Shown piece after piece: positions 48,667 to 60,300 of a stretch of DNA of 64,000 nucleotides (its first letter is position 1; each line of letters opens with the position of its first letter). Origin of the DNA: Enterovibrio nigricans DSM 22720. Its GTDB lineage: Bacteria; Pseudomonadota; Gammaproteobacteria; Enterobacterales; Vibrionaceae. The notes under the pieces were generated by a model. The model was given only the letters and a program-made list of their open reading frames with translations. It was not told the origin of the DNA and made no database searches. The DNA is taken from assembly GCF_900167155.1 (NCBI RefSeq), contig NZ_FUXU01000008.1, positions 54,426 through 118,425 on the forward strand, given 5' to 3'. A program made the translations under genes and the position numbers.

Positions 48667-51600
48667 TCAACCTAACTCAAGGGTTGTATTGGATACTTCA
48701 ACACTGCCTTTGGGTTGTTCCGTTGAAGAAAACTCACTATGTCGCGGCAAAGGAACCGCGTCGGGCAAACGCTTCTCCATTAACCTAAGAGGACGATACA
48801 GCAAGCTTGCAATACTCCATAAAACAGCAAAAGCCCCTAGCCCCGTAAGCAGTAAACCAACGCCAAGCCCTTCCCTTTCTCCCATGATCGATGAAATCAG
48901 TACAGCTATCGCAGAATCACCATAAACGAAAGGCTCCATCACATGCTCTGCTATATAGCTAATACCAAAGTATGCAAGTGGCATCATGGACCAGGACATC
49001 ATCTGATTTGTCGCTATGACCCGCCCTTGAAGTTCCAACCCCACCTTCACTTGGATTAAGCACTGCCAGTGTGCGTTAACGAGCGCCAGTGACATGCCAA
49101 TACCAAAAAAGCCTAGCATTAAGAAGAACTGCTGTGCCGTCAAACCCGCGATCATCATCGATATGCCAGTCATAGTGGTAAACCCAATCATTCCATGTGC
49201 TCTCAACTTGGTGCCACCCCAGATACCCATTAACAAACCACCGGCTAACTGCCCAATACCATCAAATGCCAGCACTCGCCCGAGCAAATCAGCTTCACCT
49301 ACCGATAAAATCAATGGTGTTCCCAGCACTGCAATGGCACTGAACGCAAAGTTATAGACAGCAAAGAAGACGACCATGGCAACCATTTCTCTGCGTTGAA
49401 GAATGTATTGCCAACCTTCCATTATTTCCTGAACAAGCGGCAGCTCTCTCTTTTTGAACATACAATTAGGAAATCGAATCAATAGCAGCGTAGTGAACGC
49501 AACGCTGAACGCGGCTATGTCGAGCATCAATACATTTTTCAACCCAATTTGTAGGAATAGATATCCCCCAGCAAATACTGCAATCACTTGGCTGCTGGAT
49601 GATGCTAGCTGCGCGAGTCCATTGGCTCGCCCTAGATAACGCTTGGGGACCAATTGAGCAATGGTGGCAATATAAGCGGGTCGCTGAAACGCTTGCCCTA
49701 TGGAACTGATAGCGACAACGGTGTAAATCTGCCAAATCTGAAGCTCACCAGTGGCCATCATCAGGAAGATGAAGAGGGTGCCGCTGACAGAAATGGTATC
49801 ACTCAGCATCAGAATGATCCGCCTGTCCCAGCGGTCTACGAGCGCGCCAGCAAGCGGAAGCATCAAAATTCCGGGCAATAATGCAAAAACAGAGATATAA
49901 GCAAATTCAGTAACCGATCCAGTTTGCAGGTATACCCAGGTACCCAGTGCAAATGCCGTAACACCCGTGCCTAACATCGACATAAATTGCCCAAACACGA
50001 TAACGAAAAACAAAGTTAAACTTGGATTGGCTTCTTGCTCGGCTCGCTGACCTCGTAGCCAGCTACTGAAAGAGAAACGCTCGTGATTTTTAGGGCTCGC
50101 CGTCTCTGTCAGCCCTCCTTTGGTGGACTCACGCTGATTTGATTGCCACTTAGCGATTTGATTATCCAAGATGCCGCTTAATTCATGTGCTTGATGTTTA
50201 ATGAAAAAGTGTCCTGCATCTGGCAAAACATCCATGTCTACATCATTAGAAAATGCTTGCCAATCTTGATGTCGTTCTTCAAAAAACTCCGTGCTTTTGT
50301 CTTTATCCCCATAGATAGACAGAATCGGTGCCTGAATTTGGTACTGCTCAGGAAATAAGTTTGCTTTGGTATAGAAATCCTCTGCATCACTGACATCCTG
50401 ACGCATGGCCGTCATCATAAAGTCGAGTTCGTCTTCCGCTATCGATTCAGAAAAACCACCCAAAGACAAAATCGACTCAAATCGAAGACGATTAGAAACT
50501 AAGCGATCAAATGGAATCCATTTCCTGAGGGATTCTAAGGCAGCAAAAGGCAGTCTAGGGAACGGAAACGTTGCCCCCAGAAACACTCTGTGGACTTGCC
50601 GGCCTTGAAACTCAAGCCTACGAGCAATGTCCAACGTCAGTGCGCCACCCACGCAGTGGCCAAACAGGTATACGTCCCCTTCAATGCCAGCAAGGATTTC
50701 CTCCACGCACTTTTCTGCAATCTCAGGCAGAGGCATCAGAGGTTCATCGGATTGTGCGAAGTCATGCCCGGGGAAATTCAGTGCATGCAAGGAAAAGTCA
50801 TCCGGCAGGCAACTGGCTAACGGTTGGTACGCAATCGGGCTTCCGCCACCATAAGGCACACATATCAGTTGTTTTTCCTTGGATCGCCCGCCTTTTAAAC
50901 AGTGAAGTAATCCTGAATGCTCCCTTTCACTATCCCCTTCCAGATATATCGCCAGTCCAGCAATATTGGGATACCTGAACAGATCCGTCACTGTTAGTTT
51001 TCGAATTTGCTCAAACTCCCCGCGCTCAGAGATCGCGCGGTTCAACATGCTGATCATACGGATGGCAGCAACGGAGTTTCCCCCGATATGGAAGAAGTTA
51101 TCGTGCGTTCCAACACTTTCCAGGCTCAAAACGTCCTGCCATGTCTCTGCCAATAATTGCTCTAACGGAGAATTTGGCGGAGTAAATGCCTCAATGGACT
51201 GCCAAACGGGCTCAGGGAGTGCTTTGCGATCCAACTTACCATTGGCGGTGAGCGGAACATCCTCAATCGGCGTATAGGTGGAAGGCACCATATACTCCGG
51301 CAGTTTCTCGGCAGCCACCGCCTTTAGATGTTCAAAGTCATCACTTCCTTTGCACTCTGGTACAACGTAAGCCGCCAATGTTTTCACGCCGTTGCGTTCA
51401 ACATCAATCACCACCGCCTGTTTGACCGATGACTGTTGGCAAAGCACAGTCTCAATTTCACCCAGCTCGACCCGATACCCCCGCACTTTCACCTGAAAGT
51501 CTTTGCGACCTTTGAATTCGATGTAACCGTTTTGATTCCAGCTTCCTAAATCGCCCGTCCGGTAGAGCCGACCTAGCGATGAGTGCTCAAAGAACTGCGC

Positions 51601-54318
51601 ATCACTGCGAACAGGATCATTGTAATACCCTTTGGCAACACCGATGCCGCCAATATGAATCTCTCCTGTCGCTCCGACAGGGCAATGCCCACCAAACTCA
51701 TTCAATACCCACATGGACTGATTTGGCATCGCTAAGCCATAAGGGATGCTCGTCCAGTCAGGTTTGACGTCTTCAATCGGATACCAGATAGACCAGATAC
51801 TGCCTTCCGTCGCACCGCCAAGAGAGATAGGAGAAACATCAGGGATGAGAGATTTTAGCTGTTCAGGAAGTTGGAGGGGGATCCAATCACCGCTCATCAG
51901 CACCACTCTGAGAGAACGAAGTTTGTTAGGGATGTGCTCTGCTTCTTCCACCAAAAGTTGCGCCAACTGAGGAACCGAGTTCCAAAGCGTCACCTGATGG
52001 GCCTCTACAAGCTCTACCCAGCGCCCCGGACTTTGAACGTCAGTCTGTTCAGGAAAGACAATGGCGGCGCCAGCCGCTAAGGTACCAAATAGGTCGTAGA
52101 CGGACAGGTCAAAACTCAAATCGGACAACGCCAAAACCCGATCGTGCTTCTGAACATCAAAGGCCTGGTTCACCGCTTCAATGGTGTTCATAGCGCCGTC
52201 GTGGCTGATCACTACACCTTTTGGCTTTCCGGTACTGCCAGAGGTAAAGATAACGTAAGCCAGTTCAGACGGTTGCACGCTTGGTAGCGAGTGCTGCCAG
52301 TTTTCAGGCGTAGGCGCTGATATTTCGTCATCGACGATAATGAGTTGGTAAGCGTTCAACCAATGTTGTTCGCCGTTTTGCTGTGGAGCTTCCGACACTT
52401 GCAGATGATGATATTGCGCTTTTGAAATAATCAATCGCGATACACCGCCAGCTTGTAATACGTCATGCAAGCGAGATGCAGGCCAAGCAACATTCAGTGG
52501 TAAATACGCCGCACCTACCGCCATAACCCCCAGCGTAGCGACAACCTGCCGCTCAGACTTCTCTGTCAGTAGCCCTATCAGCTCCCCTCGTTGAACACCG
52601 TATTGCATCAATGCCTGAGTAAGTGACAATACGTGCTGGTTCACTTCCTGATAGCTGTAATTTCCTTCTGATGAGATAACGGCGATGGCATTTGGCTGTT
52701 TTAATACTTGCTCAAAGAAGCCTTCAAACAAATTACGTAGTGGGTAGGCAGCTTGGGTCTGATTCCAGTCGTTCAACAGTAACTGTTTCTCTTTTTCTGA
52801 GAGGACATCAATTTGACCCAGTGCTTGGTGGCTATTTTCAACAAAGCCATTAAGCACACGAATAAACACCTCGATGAACCGATGGATGGACGTTTCATCA
52901 AACAAACTGGTCGCGAAGTTGATGTTGCCCCAGATTTCTCTCTCGCTGTCATCTAGGTACATGCTCAAATCAAACTTAGCAGGGGTAGCCTTAGATCTAA
53001 CATCATCAAACTTCGCCTGCTTAAATGGCAGAGGATTCTCTTTCAGCCCTTTATCCCCAAAGCTCTGCACCGCAAACATAACCTGAAAAACAGGATGTCG
53101 AGACATATCCCTTTCTACGTTCAACGCTTCAACGATTTGCTCAAAGGGCAGCTCTTGATGCCCCTTAGCATCGAGCACCGTTTGATGCACCTCTGCGATA
53201 AAAGCCTTTACACTTTTCGCCAAGGAAACATCCGCTCGCAATGGCAAAGTGTTCACAAAGTAGCCAATTAAATTTGCCACTTGAGGAGATTGACGGTTGT
53301 CAGAAGGCGTTCCTACCACCACGTTGTTTTGCCCAGACAACATGGCTAACGTCGCGTAAAAACCACTAAGGAGCACAGTGTACAAGGTGGTGTCACGTTC
53401 GCGTGCTAAGGCGCGCAATTGTTGCGATAGTCCCTCATTGAAGGTAAACACGACGTCTAAACCATGATAATCCACGCGAGGAGGTCTAGGTCGATCAGTA
53501 GGGAGTGCCAAGTTTTCAACGTCAGCGAGTTGTTTAGTCCAATAGCCTAACTGCTTGTCTAGATTTTTACCTTGAAGATGCTGACGTTGCCACAAAGCGT
53601 AGTCACTAAAATCTAACTCAAGCTCTTCAAGATCAGGGCATTGACCGGAGCAATAGGCTTGATATGCCAGCGCTAACTCATTGAGAAATACATCCGTCGA
53701 CCAACCATCAAACGCGATGTGATGCCAAATCACTAACAAATGTTTTTTTTCTGCGTCGTTATATCGAATCAGCCTCATAGGTGGCTCTGTCGTCAAATCA
53801 AACGGTCGGGCAATTTCGAATTCTAATGTCTGCTTTAATGACGAGCCCTCCGGCAGGACCTTCACCACTATGGAAATAGCTTCGTTTAAGTAATGAACAT
53901 ACGGCCGATCTTGCTCATCAGACAAATACACAGAGTTCAGCACTGGGTGACGTGCTGCCATAAACTGGAATGCACGATCTAATGCCGAGAGATCAACATC
54001 TTCATCTAACTCAAACACGTAAGGAATATGGTAAGCATCGGTTCCCTGTTCGAACTGCTCAATAAATAGCATTCGTTCCTGAGAGAACGAGAGCACCTTC
54101 GGCTTTGACAGCAGCCCAAGAATCTCTCTTTCCCAAAAATCGTATTTAGACGCGACTTTATTCCGCTGAAGTAATTCTAATAAAGCTGGTTTATTGGCTT
54201 TGATTTCATCTAGCAACTCAGAACACGGCTTTTCGCCGGAAAACGCCAACTTGAGCACATCAGCTTCTACCCAAATAGACATGTTGCTGGCTTTGATTCG
54301 ATTGACTAGCTCATACAT
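48667..54318 (-). CDS. NRPS terminal module fused to an MFS exporter (docking-C-A-T-TE-MFS)
   Basis: 1883 residues. Residues about 1-55 are a TubC-type N-terminal docking domain (ELLDEIKANKPALLELL). The condensation domain (about 70-500) has HHIAFDGWS, the intact HHxxxDG. The adenylation domain (about 515-1020) has TSGSTGKPKG and pocket motifs FDLSVYDLFG, LWNSVPQL, LMSGDWIP and GGATEGSIWS. These give code D-L-Y-N-L-S-L-I-W-K, the known cysteine code. The carrier domain has HIGGNS (Ser near 1079). The thioesterase (about 1150-1395) has GHCVGG with Cys near 1221 where Ser is usual; YGDKD and AGHFF supply Asp and His. From about 1425 to 1860 is an MFS transporter of the EntS-like type (about 12 helices, LVDRWDRRIIL motif A). 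It starts 2 bases after the previous gene's stop. Predicted role: add Cys, release and possibly export the peptide. Product unknown. Confidence 0.93.
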   Translation of the reverse strand: MYELVNRIKASNMSIWVEADVLKLAFSGEKPCSELLDEIKANKPALLELLQRNKVASKYDFWEREILGLLSKPKVLSFSQERMLFIEQFEQGTDAYHIPYVFELDEDVDLSALDRAFQFMAARHPVLNSVYLSDEQDRPYVHYLNEAISIVVKVLPEGSSLKQTLEFEIARPFDLTTEPPMRLIRYNDAEKKHLLVIWHHIAFDGWSTDVFLNELALAYQAYCSGQCPDLEELELDFSDYALWQRQHLQGKNLDKQLGYWTKQLADVENLALPTDRPRPPRVDYHGLDVVFTFNEGLSQQLRALARERDTTLYTVLLSGFYATLAMLSGQNNVVVGTPSDNRQSPQVANLIGYFVNTLPLRADVSLAKSVKAFIAEVHQTVLDAKGHQELPFEQIVEALNVERDMSRHPVFQVMFAVQSFGDKGLKENPLPFKQAKFDDVRSKATPAKFDLSMYLDDSEREIWGNINFATSLFDETSIHRFIEVFIRVLNGFVENSHQALGQIDVLSEKEKQLLLNDWNQTQAAYPLRNLFEGFFEQVLKQPNAIAVISSEGNYSYQEVNQHVLSLTQALMQYGVQRGELIGLLTEKSERQVVATLGVMAVGAAYLPLNVAWPASRLHDVLQAGGVSRLIISKAQYHHLQVSEAPQQNGEQHWLNAYQLIIVDDEISAPTPENWQHSLPSVQPSELAYVIFTSGSTGKPKGVVISHDGAMNTIEAVNQAFDVQKHDRVLALSDLSFDLSVYDLFGTLAAGAAIVFPEQTDVQSPGRWVELVEAHQVTLWNSVPQLAQLLVEEAEHIPNKLRSLRVVLMSGDWIPLQLPEQLKSLIPDVSPISLGGATEGSIWSIWYPIEDVKPDWTSIPYGLAMPNQSMWVLNEFGGHCPVGATGEIHIGGIGVAKGYYNDPVRSDAQFFEHSSLGRLYRTGDLGSWNQNGYIEFKGRKDFQVKVRGYRVELGEIETVLCQQSSVKQAVVIDVERNGVKTLAAYVVPECKGSDDFEHLKAVAAEKLPEYMVPSTYTPIEDVPLTANGKLDRKALPEPVWQSIEAFTPPNSPLEQLLAETWQDVLSLESVGTHDNFFHIGGNSVAAIRMISMLNRAISERGEFEQIRKLTVTDLFRYPNIAGLAIYLEGDSEREHSGLLHCLKGGRSKEKQLICVPYGGGSPIAYQPLASCLPDDFSLHALNFPGHDFAQSDEPLMPLPEIAEKCVEEILAGIEGDVYLFGHCVGGALTLDIARRLEFQGRQVHRVFLGATFPFPRLPFAALESLRKWIPFDRLVSNRLRFESILSLGGFSESIAEDELDFMMTAMRQDVSDAEDFYTKANLFPEQYQIQAPILSIYGDKDKSTEFFEERHQDWQAFSNDVDMDVLPDAGHFFIKHQAHELSGILDNQIAKWQSNQRESTKGGLTETASPKNHERFSFSSWLRGQRAEQEANPSLTLFFVIVFGQFMSMLGTGVTAFALGTWVYLQTGSVTEFAYISVFALLPGILMLPLAGALVDRWDRRIILMLSDTISVSGTLFIFLMMATGELQIWQIYTVVAISSIGQAFQRPAYIATIAQLVPKRYLGRANGLAQLASSSSQVIAVFAGGYLFLQIGLKNVLMLDIAAFSVAFTTLLLIRFPNCMFKKRELPLVQEIMEGWQYILQRREMVAMVVFFAVYNFAFSAIAVLGTPLILSVGEADLLGRVLAFDGIGQLAGGLLMGIWGGTKLRAHGMIGFTTMTGISMMIAGLTAQQFFLMLGFFGIGMSLALVNAHWQCLIQVKVGLELQGRVIATNQMMSWSMMPLAYFGISYIAEHVMEPFVYGDSAIAVLISSIMGEREGLGVGLLLTGLGAFAVLWSIASLLYRPLRLMEKRLPDAVPLPRHSEFSSTEQPKGSVEVSNTTLELG

Positions 54319-54320
54319 AT

Positions 54321-57300
54321 CTAAATACTCATTTCGTTATCTTGTTCTTCCAAAAAGTTTTGCTTCTGGTTTTCTTCAATAAACTGTGTCAGTTCACCGA
54401 TGGTTTTAGCAGTGTATAAATCTACCAACTCAAGGCGAAGGGAATGACCAAGACTGCGATTGATCTGGCTAATGACCTTAATCGCATTGATGGAGTTACC
54501 TCCCACTTGGAAGAAACTGTCGTGAATGCCTATTCGATCCGCGCCCAGCACTGTTTGCCAGATACCACACAAGGCAATTTCCAGTTCCGTTTCCGGCGCG
54601 GTGTAGTTGTCGCTTGAAGACCATTGCGGCTCAGGTAATGCCCGTCGGTCTAACTTGCCATTCATGGTCAGCGGAATGGCTTCAATCTGTGTGAAGGTCG
54701 AGGGCACCATGAAATCAGGAAGGGGGCTCGACAGTGCTTGTCTTAGTTGCTCTACGTCTATTGGGGCGTCGCTGACGACGTATGCTGCCAGGTATTTCTC
54801 ACCCTCTTTCTCTCGGTCGATGACCACCGCCTGTTGCACTGTTGTCTCTTTGAGCAACACGGCTTCAATTTCACCCAATTCGATACGGTGACCTCGGATC
54901 TTCACCTGAAAATCATTACGGCCGATATACTCCAATTGCCCATCATGGCGCCAACGCACTACGTCCCCCGTTTTGTATAAACGTTCATCGTGTCCTTCAA
55001 TCGGGCTGATGATGAAACGCTCCTGCGTCAGCTCTTCTCTGTTGTGGTAACCACGCGCAAGCCCCACCCCGCCAATGTGCAACTCACCGGGCACACCGAT
55101 TGGACACAACCTGCCTTGCGTCGAAATGACATAGCAACTTTCGTTACTTAAAGGGCTGCCGATGAGGCTGGCATTACCCGATTTGTATTCCGATTGTGTA
55201 CTCCAGATGCAGGTTTCTGTCGGGCCGTAAACTTGAACCACCTTTTGGAAACGCGAAGACAAGCTTTGATACAAGGCCTCAGAACCGCTTTCCCCGCCCA
55301 CAATGACGGTGAGATGGGATAAATCGACAGACGCATTCAAGGCAACTTGCAGTACCGACCACACCGATGGTGTGAGCTGCAATACGTTGGTATTCTCCGC
55401 GTGTTTTGACAACGTCTCGGGGGCGTGGTGAATATCCGACAAATACACGGTGCCACCGGAAAGCAATGGCACCCCATATTCCAACCCAAAGATGTCGAAC
55501 GTGTATTGCGTGAGACTCACCAGCGAAACAGGTTTCGCTCCCAAGGACTGGTGATATTGATGAATAAAGTCTGCATACGCAGCGTGTGGCATCATCACCC
55601 CTTTGGGTTTCCCCGTTGTGCCAGAGGTGTAGATGATGTACGCCAAGTCACTGCCCGATAGGGGAACGTCGAGGTTATCCATTGGCTGCTCGACATACGC
55701 CGATGGGCTGTCCACGGCAATTAACTCGGGTAAGGCTGGAAGCGCGTTCAACCAATGATCTAATTCGCCTAGTTGGGCTTGCTGAGTCAGTACCAAGGGC
55801 GCGCCTGTATCTTCAAAGATAAACTGCGCGCGCTCTTTCGGATATTCAGGCGATATAGGCACATACGCCCCTCCCGCTTTCAGCACGGCGAGCATTGCAA
55901 TCAGCATTTCACTGCTTCGAGCTAAGAACAATGCAACGGGCGTATCGGCTGTCAGTTCAGATTGGTGACGCTCTCGGTAAGTATCTCGAAGCGTACGCGC
56001 TAACTGGTTAGCTTTTTCATTCAATGCTTGGTAGGTCAGCACTTCTTCTTGATAAACCAGCGCGACGGCCTCTGGTGTTTGACGAGCCTGCGTTTCAAAC
56101 AATTGGTGCCACGTGGGTTCAACGGGTTGCTCAGCGTCGGTTTGGTTCCAGCCTTCGAGCAGGCATTGCTTTTCTTGCTCACTGATAACATCTATCTGCT
56201 CATGTAACTGCTGACTATCCAACCCCACTGCGAGCAAGATTGACTCAAGTCGCGCAAGCAATCTGGACGCTAGTTTCTCGTCTAACAAAGCCTTATCAAA
56301 GCCAAGTTGGATACTGAGCGCCCCTTCTCTCTCATACGCCATGATTGAGAACGGGTAATCCATCTTATCGCTCCAACTGCGAGGCACAGTGTCAGATGCC
56401 AAGCCTGAGGTTGTTTCATCGGCGTAAGACGGGTAGTTTTCAAAAATGAATAGACTGTGGAACAAGCGCTTTCCATCTCTTTGCAGATCTGCCAGCGACA
56501 TGCTGCTAAAACTGCTCAGCTCGGCAATCCCTCGATGAATATTTCTTAAAACATCTGCGATGGTGGCCGATTCATCCCATTTAACGGCCAGAGGAAGGGT
56601 ATTGATATATAGCCCTACGCTCGCTTCGATGCCGTCGATAGGAGCATCGCGCCCCGATACCGTTGAACCCACAATGGTTTGCACGTCCTGCGTCGTCATT
56701 TGAATGAGCTTATGCCAGGCAAACTGAAGCGCCACATTGGTGGTTACACCTAACGACTGACACGCAGATCTCAGTGCCGTGTAGCGGTCCCCGTCTAAGC
56801 GATGCACTATCTCGGCAGGCGCGTTAAGTGATCGGACCTTGTCCACGTTTACCGAATTAGAGAGCAAGACACTTAAGTCATTCGCCGCCTGCAGATTGGG
56901 GGCTTTCTCCTTCCAATAGCGCTGAGATTTCGAGTACTGCGCCACTTTATGCGCCTGAACGCGACCATATACCGTATCTTTCTCGGTTTTCGCCTCTAAA
57001 CCCTGAATCAATGCATCGTAATGCTGGTGCACCGTTTTCAGCAGGATAGGGTTACTCCAACCATCCGTAATACTGTGGTGTGCAGTCTGAATCAATGTGT
57101 ATTGGGATTCTGACCGCTTAACCAACGACACTCGGAACAACCCAGGTTTCGATAAATCAAACGGTTTGCTGCGAGCCTCTGCTTGCAAGTTATTTATCTG
57201 TGAATCGATCTCAGGTTCAGACAACCCCCTGAGATCATGCAGAGTAAAATGCTCACTTACATTCGTTTTATCACTGACCACCTGGACAATCTCGCCATCC

Positions 57301-60300
57301 CAGTGAAATGCGATACGCAACGCCGGATACTGCTGTGCGGTCAATTCCCAGGCTTGGAGATAGAGTGAGAGATCAATGTGTCGCTCATAATCCACCAGTA
57401 CCTGAAGACGATACGAATCATCGTCAGGGAGGCTGATGAAATGGTAAACAAACCCTTGTTGCAAACTACTGGCGGGGTATATTGCTTCAATGCGGACAGA
57501 TTCGCCTGTACTGGATTGAATGGCTTCCAGTTGCTGCTGGCTAAGGTTCTGACACGCGAAGTCACTCGCGGTTTTTACGCCGCCCTCTTTCGTTTTTCTC
57601 TCACACAGCACCAATACACGTTGCAGCGCATCCTTAAATGACGCAACAAAATACGCGGTTTGCGCTGCTGATAGTTGGGAAAGCACATCAAATTTCAATG
57701 TGCCATTGAAGACACCGCCATTGAAGACACCGCCATTGATGTTTAGCCTTGATGTGTCGCAATTCTGGTGACTTATCACTTCACCTGCGTATTCATCTGT
57801 TACCGTCCACAGCGCAGTTTGACCTGTGCTGTCTAGCTGTCCGAGATAGTTGAAGTAAACATCAGGCAGTGAATGAGGTGCCAATATTGGCGCAAAGGCA
57901 CCGTACCCAATGCCTTTGCTTGGAATGGCTCGTAACATTTCTTTCGTGGCAATGAGCGTGCTTGAGAGATCTGCATGCGCACATAACCTGACAGGATACG
58001 CTGTGGTAAACCAACCCACAGTGCGGGAAACATCCAGAGATTCGTCTATCAATTCTCGCCCATGCCCTTCGAGAGTAATGTGATTAACCGATTGTTCAAA
58101 CGCGGCAGCCATGGCAAGGCTGAGTGCCGTTAACAGCAAGTCGTTAATTTCTGTCTGGTACCCTCGGTTCGCACTGTGCACAAGTTGATACGTCTCTTGC
58201 TCTGACAGGCTAACCGTCGTTTTATGCTGAGGTGTTTGGGTATAGTCAACGGATGAGTAATCGGCAACGACACGATCCCAGTACACTCGCTCTGAAGAGT
58301 GAGATTCTGGATAGTGAGATACTGCATCTGCCCATTGGCGATAACTGCTGGTTTTCTCACTCAACGCTTTGCCGTTTATCAACGCTTGTAGATCGTCTGC
58401 TAAGATTCGCCAGGACACCGCATCGACAATCAGATGGTGGAAAGCGAACCACAATCTAGCCTGACCATCCGGATAACCTTCAATGTACGCCACGCGCCAC
58501 AGTGGCCCTTGGAACAAATCAAAGTCACTTTGCCATTGCGTCAGTTTCTCCCTTATCGCGTCTTGAGTCATCGACATGACATTTAGCCGACCAAGCGGTT
58601 CTAAGGTGACTGTTCTTTGATAAACCTGCTCTGGCTTGTCACCAGAAAGATTAAATCGAGCTCGGAGAATGTCATGTTGCTCTGCCAGCCGACATATCGC
58701 GTGTTCGAGGGCTTGGCAGTCGACGTCGCCCGCAACTGTCAGCATAAACGCTTGATTCCAGTGATGTGGATTCGTCATCTTTTTATCAAAGAACCACTGC
58801 TGAATGGGCAGTAAATGACACGCGCCCTCCAATTCTCCCTGTTCAGCAACAATTTGGGTGGCGGGAGTCGCTTGTGACAAGCGTTCGCTCAATTGGTAAA
58901 CGGTCGGGCAATCAAACATGTCTTTGACCTGCACAGAGAACCCAGCCTGGCGAAGTTTAGACACTAGCTGAATAGCAATAATGCTGTCGCCGCCGATACG
59001 GAAGAAGTTGTCGTTGACCCCGATACTCTCAATACCTAGCACTTGCTTCCAAATATGGCAAAGATCCATTTCCTGATCGGTTTCAGGTGCCACATAGTTA
59101 TCTTGATCAATAAACTCAGGCTCGGGGAGTGCATTTCTGTCCAGCTTGCCCGCGCTCGACAGCGGAAAGGCTTTCATTGAAACAAATGCTGCTGGCACCA
59201 TGTAAGCAGGAAGTCGCTGTGCTAAGTAATCGCTTAGCTCGCCATAGGTCAGCAATTTGGAGGCGATATTAGGCGTATTAGTCAGATTATCTTTTGCAAC
59301 GTCGGTATCAAAATCCAGATTCGTAATAGCGATTGTCTTACTGCGGGAAAAAAACAGATGCAGTCTGCCCGCTTGATCCGCTTCGTTAGCGAGTAGCACC
59401 TTGAATGTGTAACCGTAACGACTCGCTTGTTCATGCAACGCCTCAATAGAGACGATAGGCTCTAAAGACACTGGCCTTACATTCAAGTCAGCCAGCACTG
59501 ACTGCACGCGCAAGTCTGGGTAACCGTTCACCCATAAATTTTCACCTTCACGGCGCAGCAGCTCATCTAGCTGAAAGTCAGCACTGTAATCCACAGAACA
59601 AAATGATTTGAGTGCTGACCTCGAAAATGTTGAGCTCGCCTTATCCACTTTGATAACAACATCAAACCGGAATCGATTCATTTCGTGTTCTGCGTGCCCT
59701 CGCTTAGGCAAAATTTCGACCGAATGAACGCAGGAAAACCGACTCGACAACGCCAAAAAGTAACCAGGTGAAACGGCCAATTCGGTTTCCTTTGACGCTA
59801 ACCATTTGGCTTGATTAACCAGTTGATGCACAGGCTTTTCAGGAGAGCGGTGGGACAATATAGCAAGGTGAAACGCTTCAAGAAGGCGCAAGTCGCGCAT
59901 ATCTCCGAGGAACAATTGTCCTTTATCGCTCATGCCTTCGATGGCTTGCGTCAATACTTTGTCAAGGTACTGCTGACTCGGAAAATACTGAGAAACAGAG
60001 TTCATCACAATGGTATCGATGGACTGCCCTTCCAGAGACGAAGAAATCTGATCTGCCGGGCAGCTAACAAATTCGCTGCCCCCATCATAGCCAAGCTCCA
60101 ACGCGGCGAGGGAAAGCCGTCGAATAGCATTTTCAGAAAAATCGGTCGCAATGTAGTGCTCGCACTGACGATACAACGGGTAGTAGATCAGGCCTGAACC
60201 GGAGCCAATTTCCAACACTCGTCGAGGATGTAAAGCTGTAATTCTGGATACGGTCGCATCCACCCACTCCCGCATTTCGTCAGCAGGAATTGGCGCTTGG

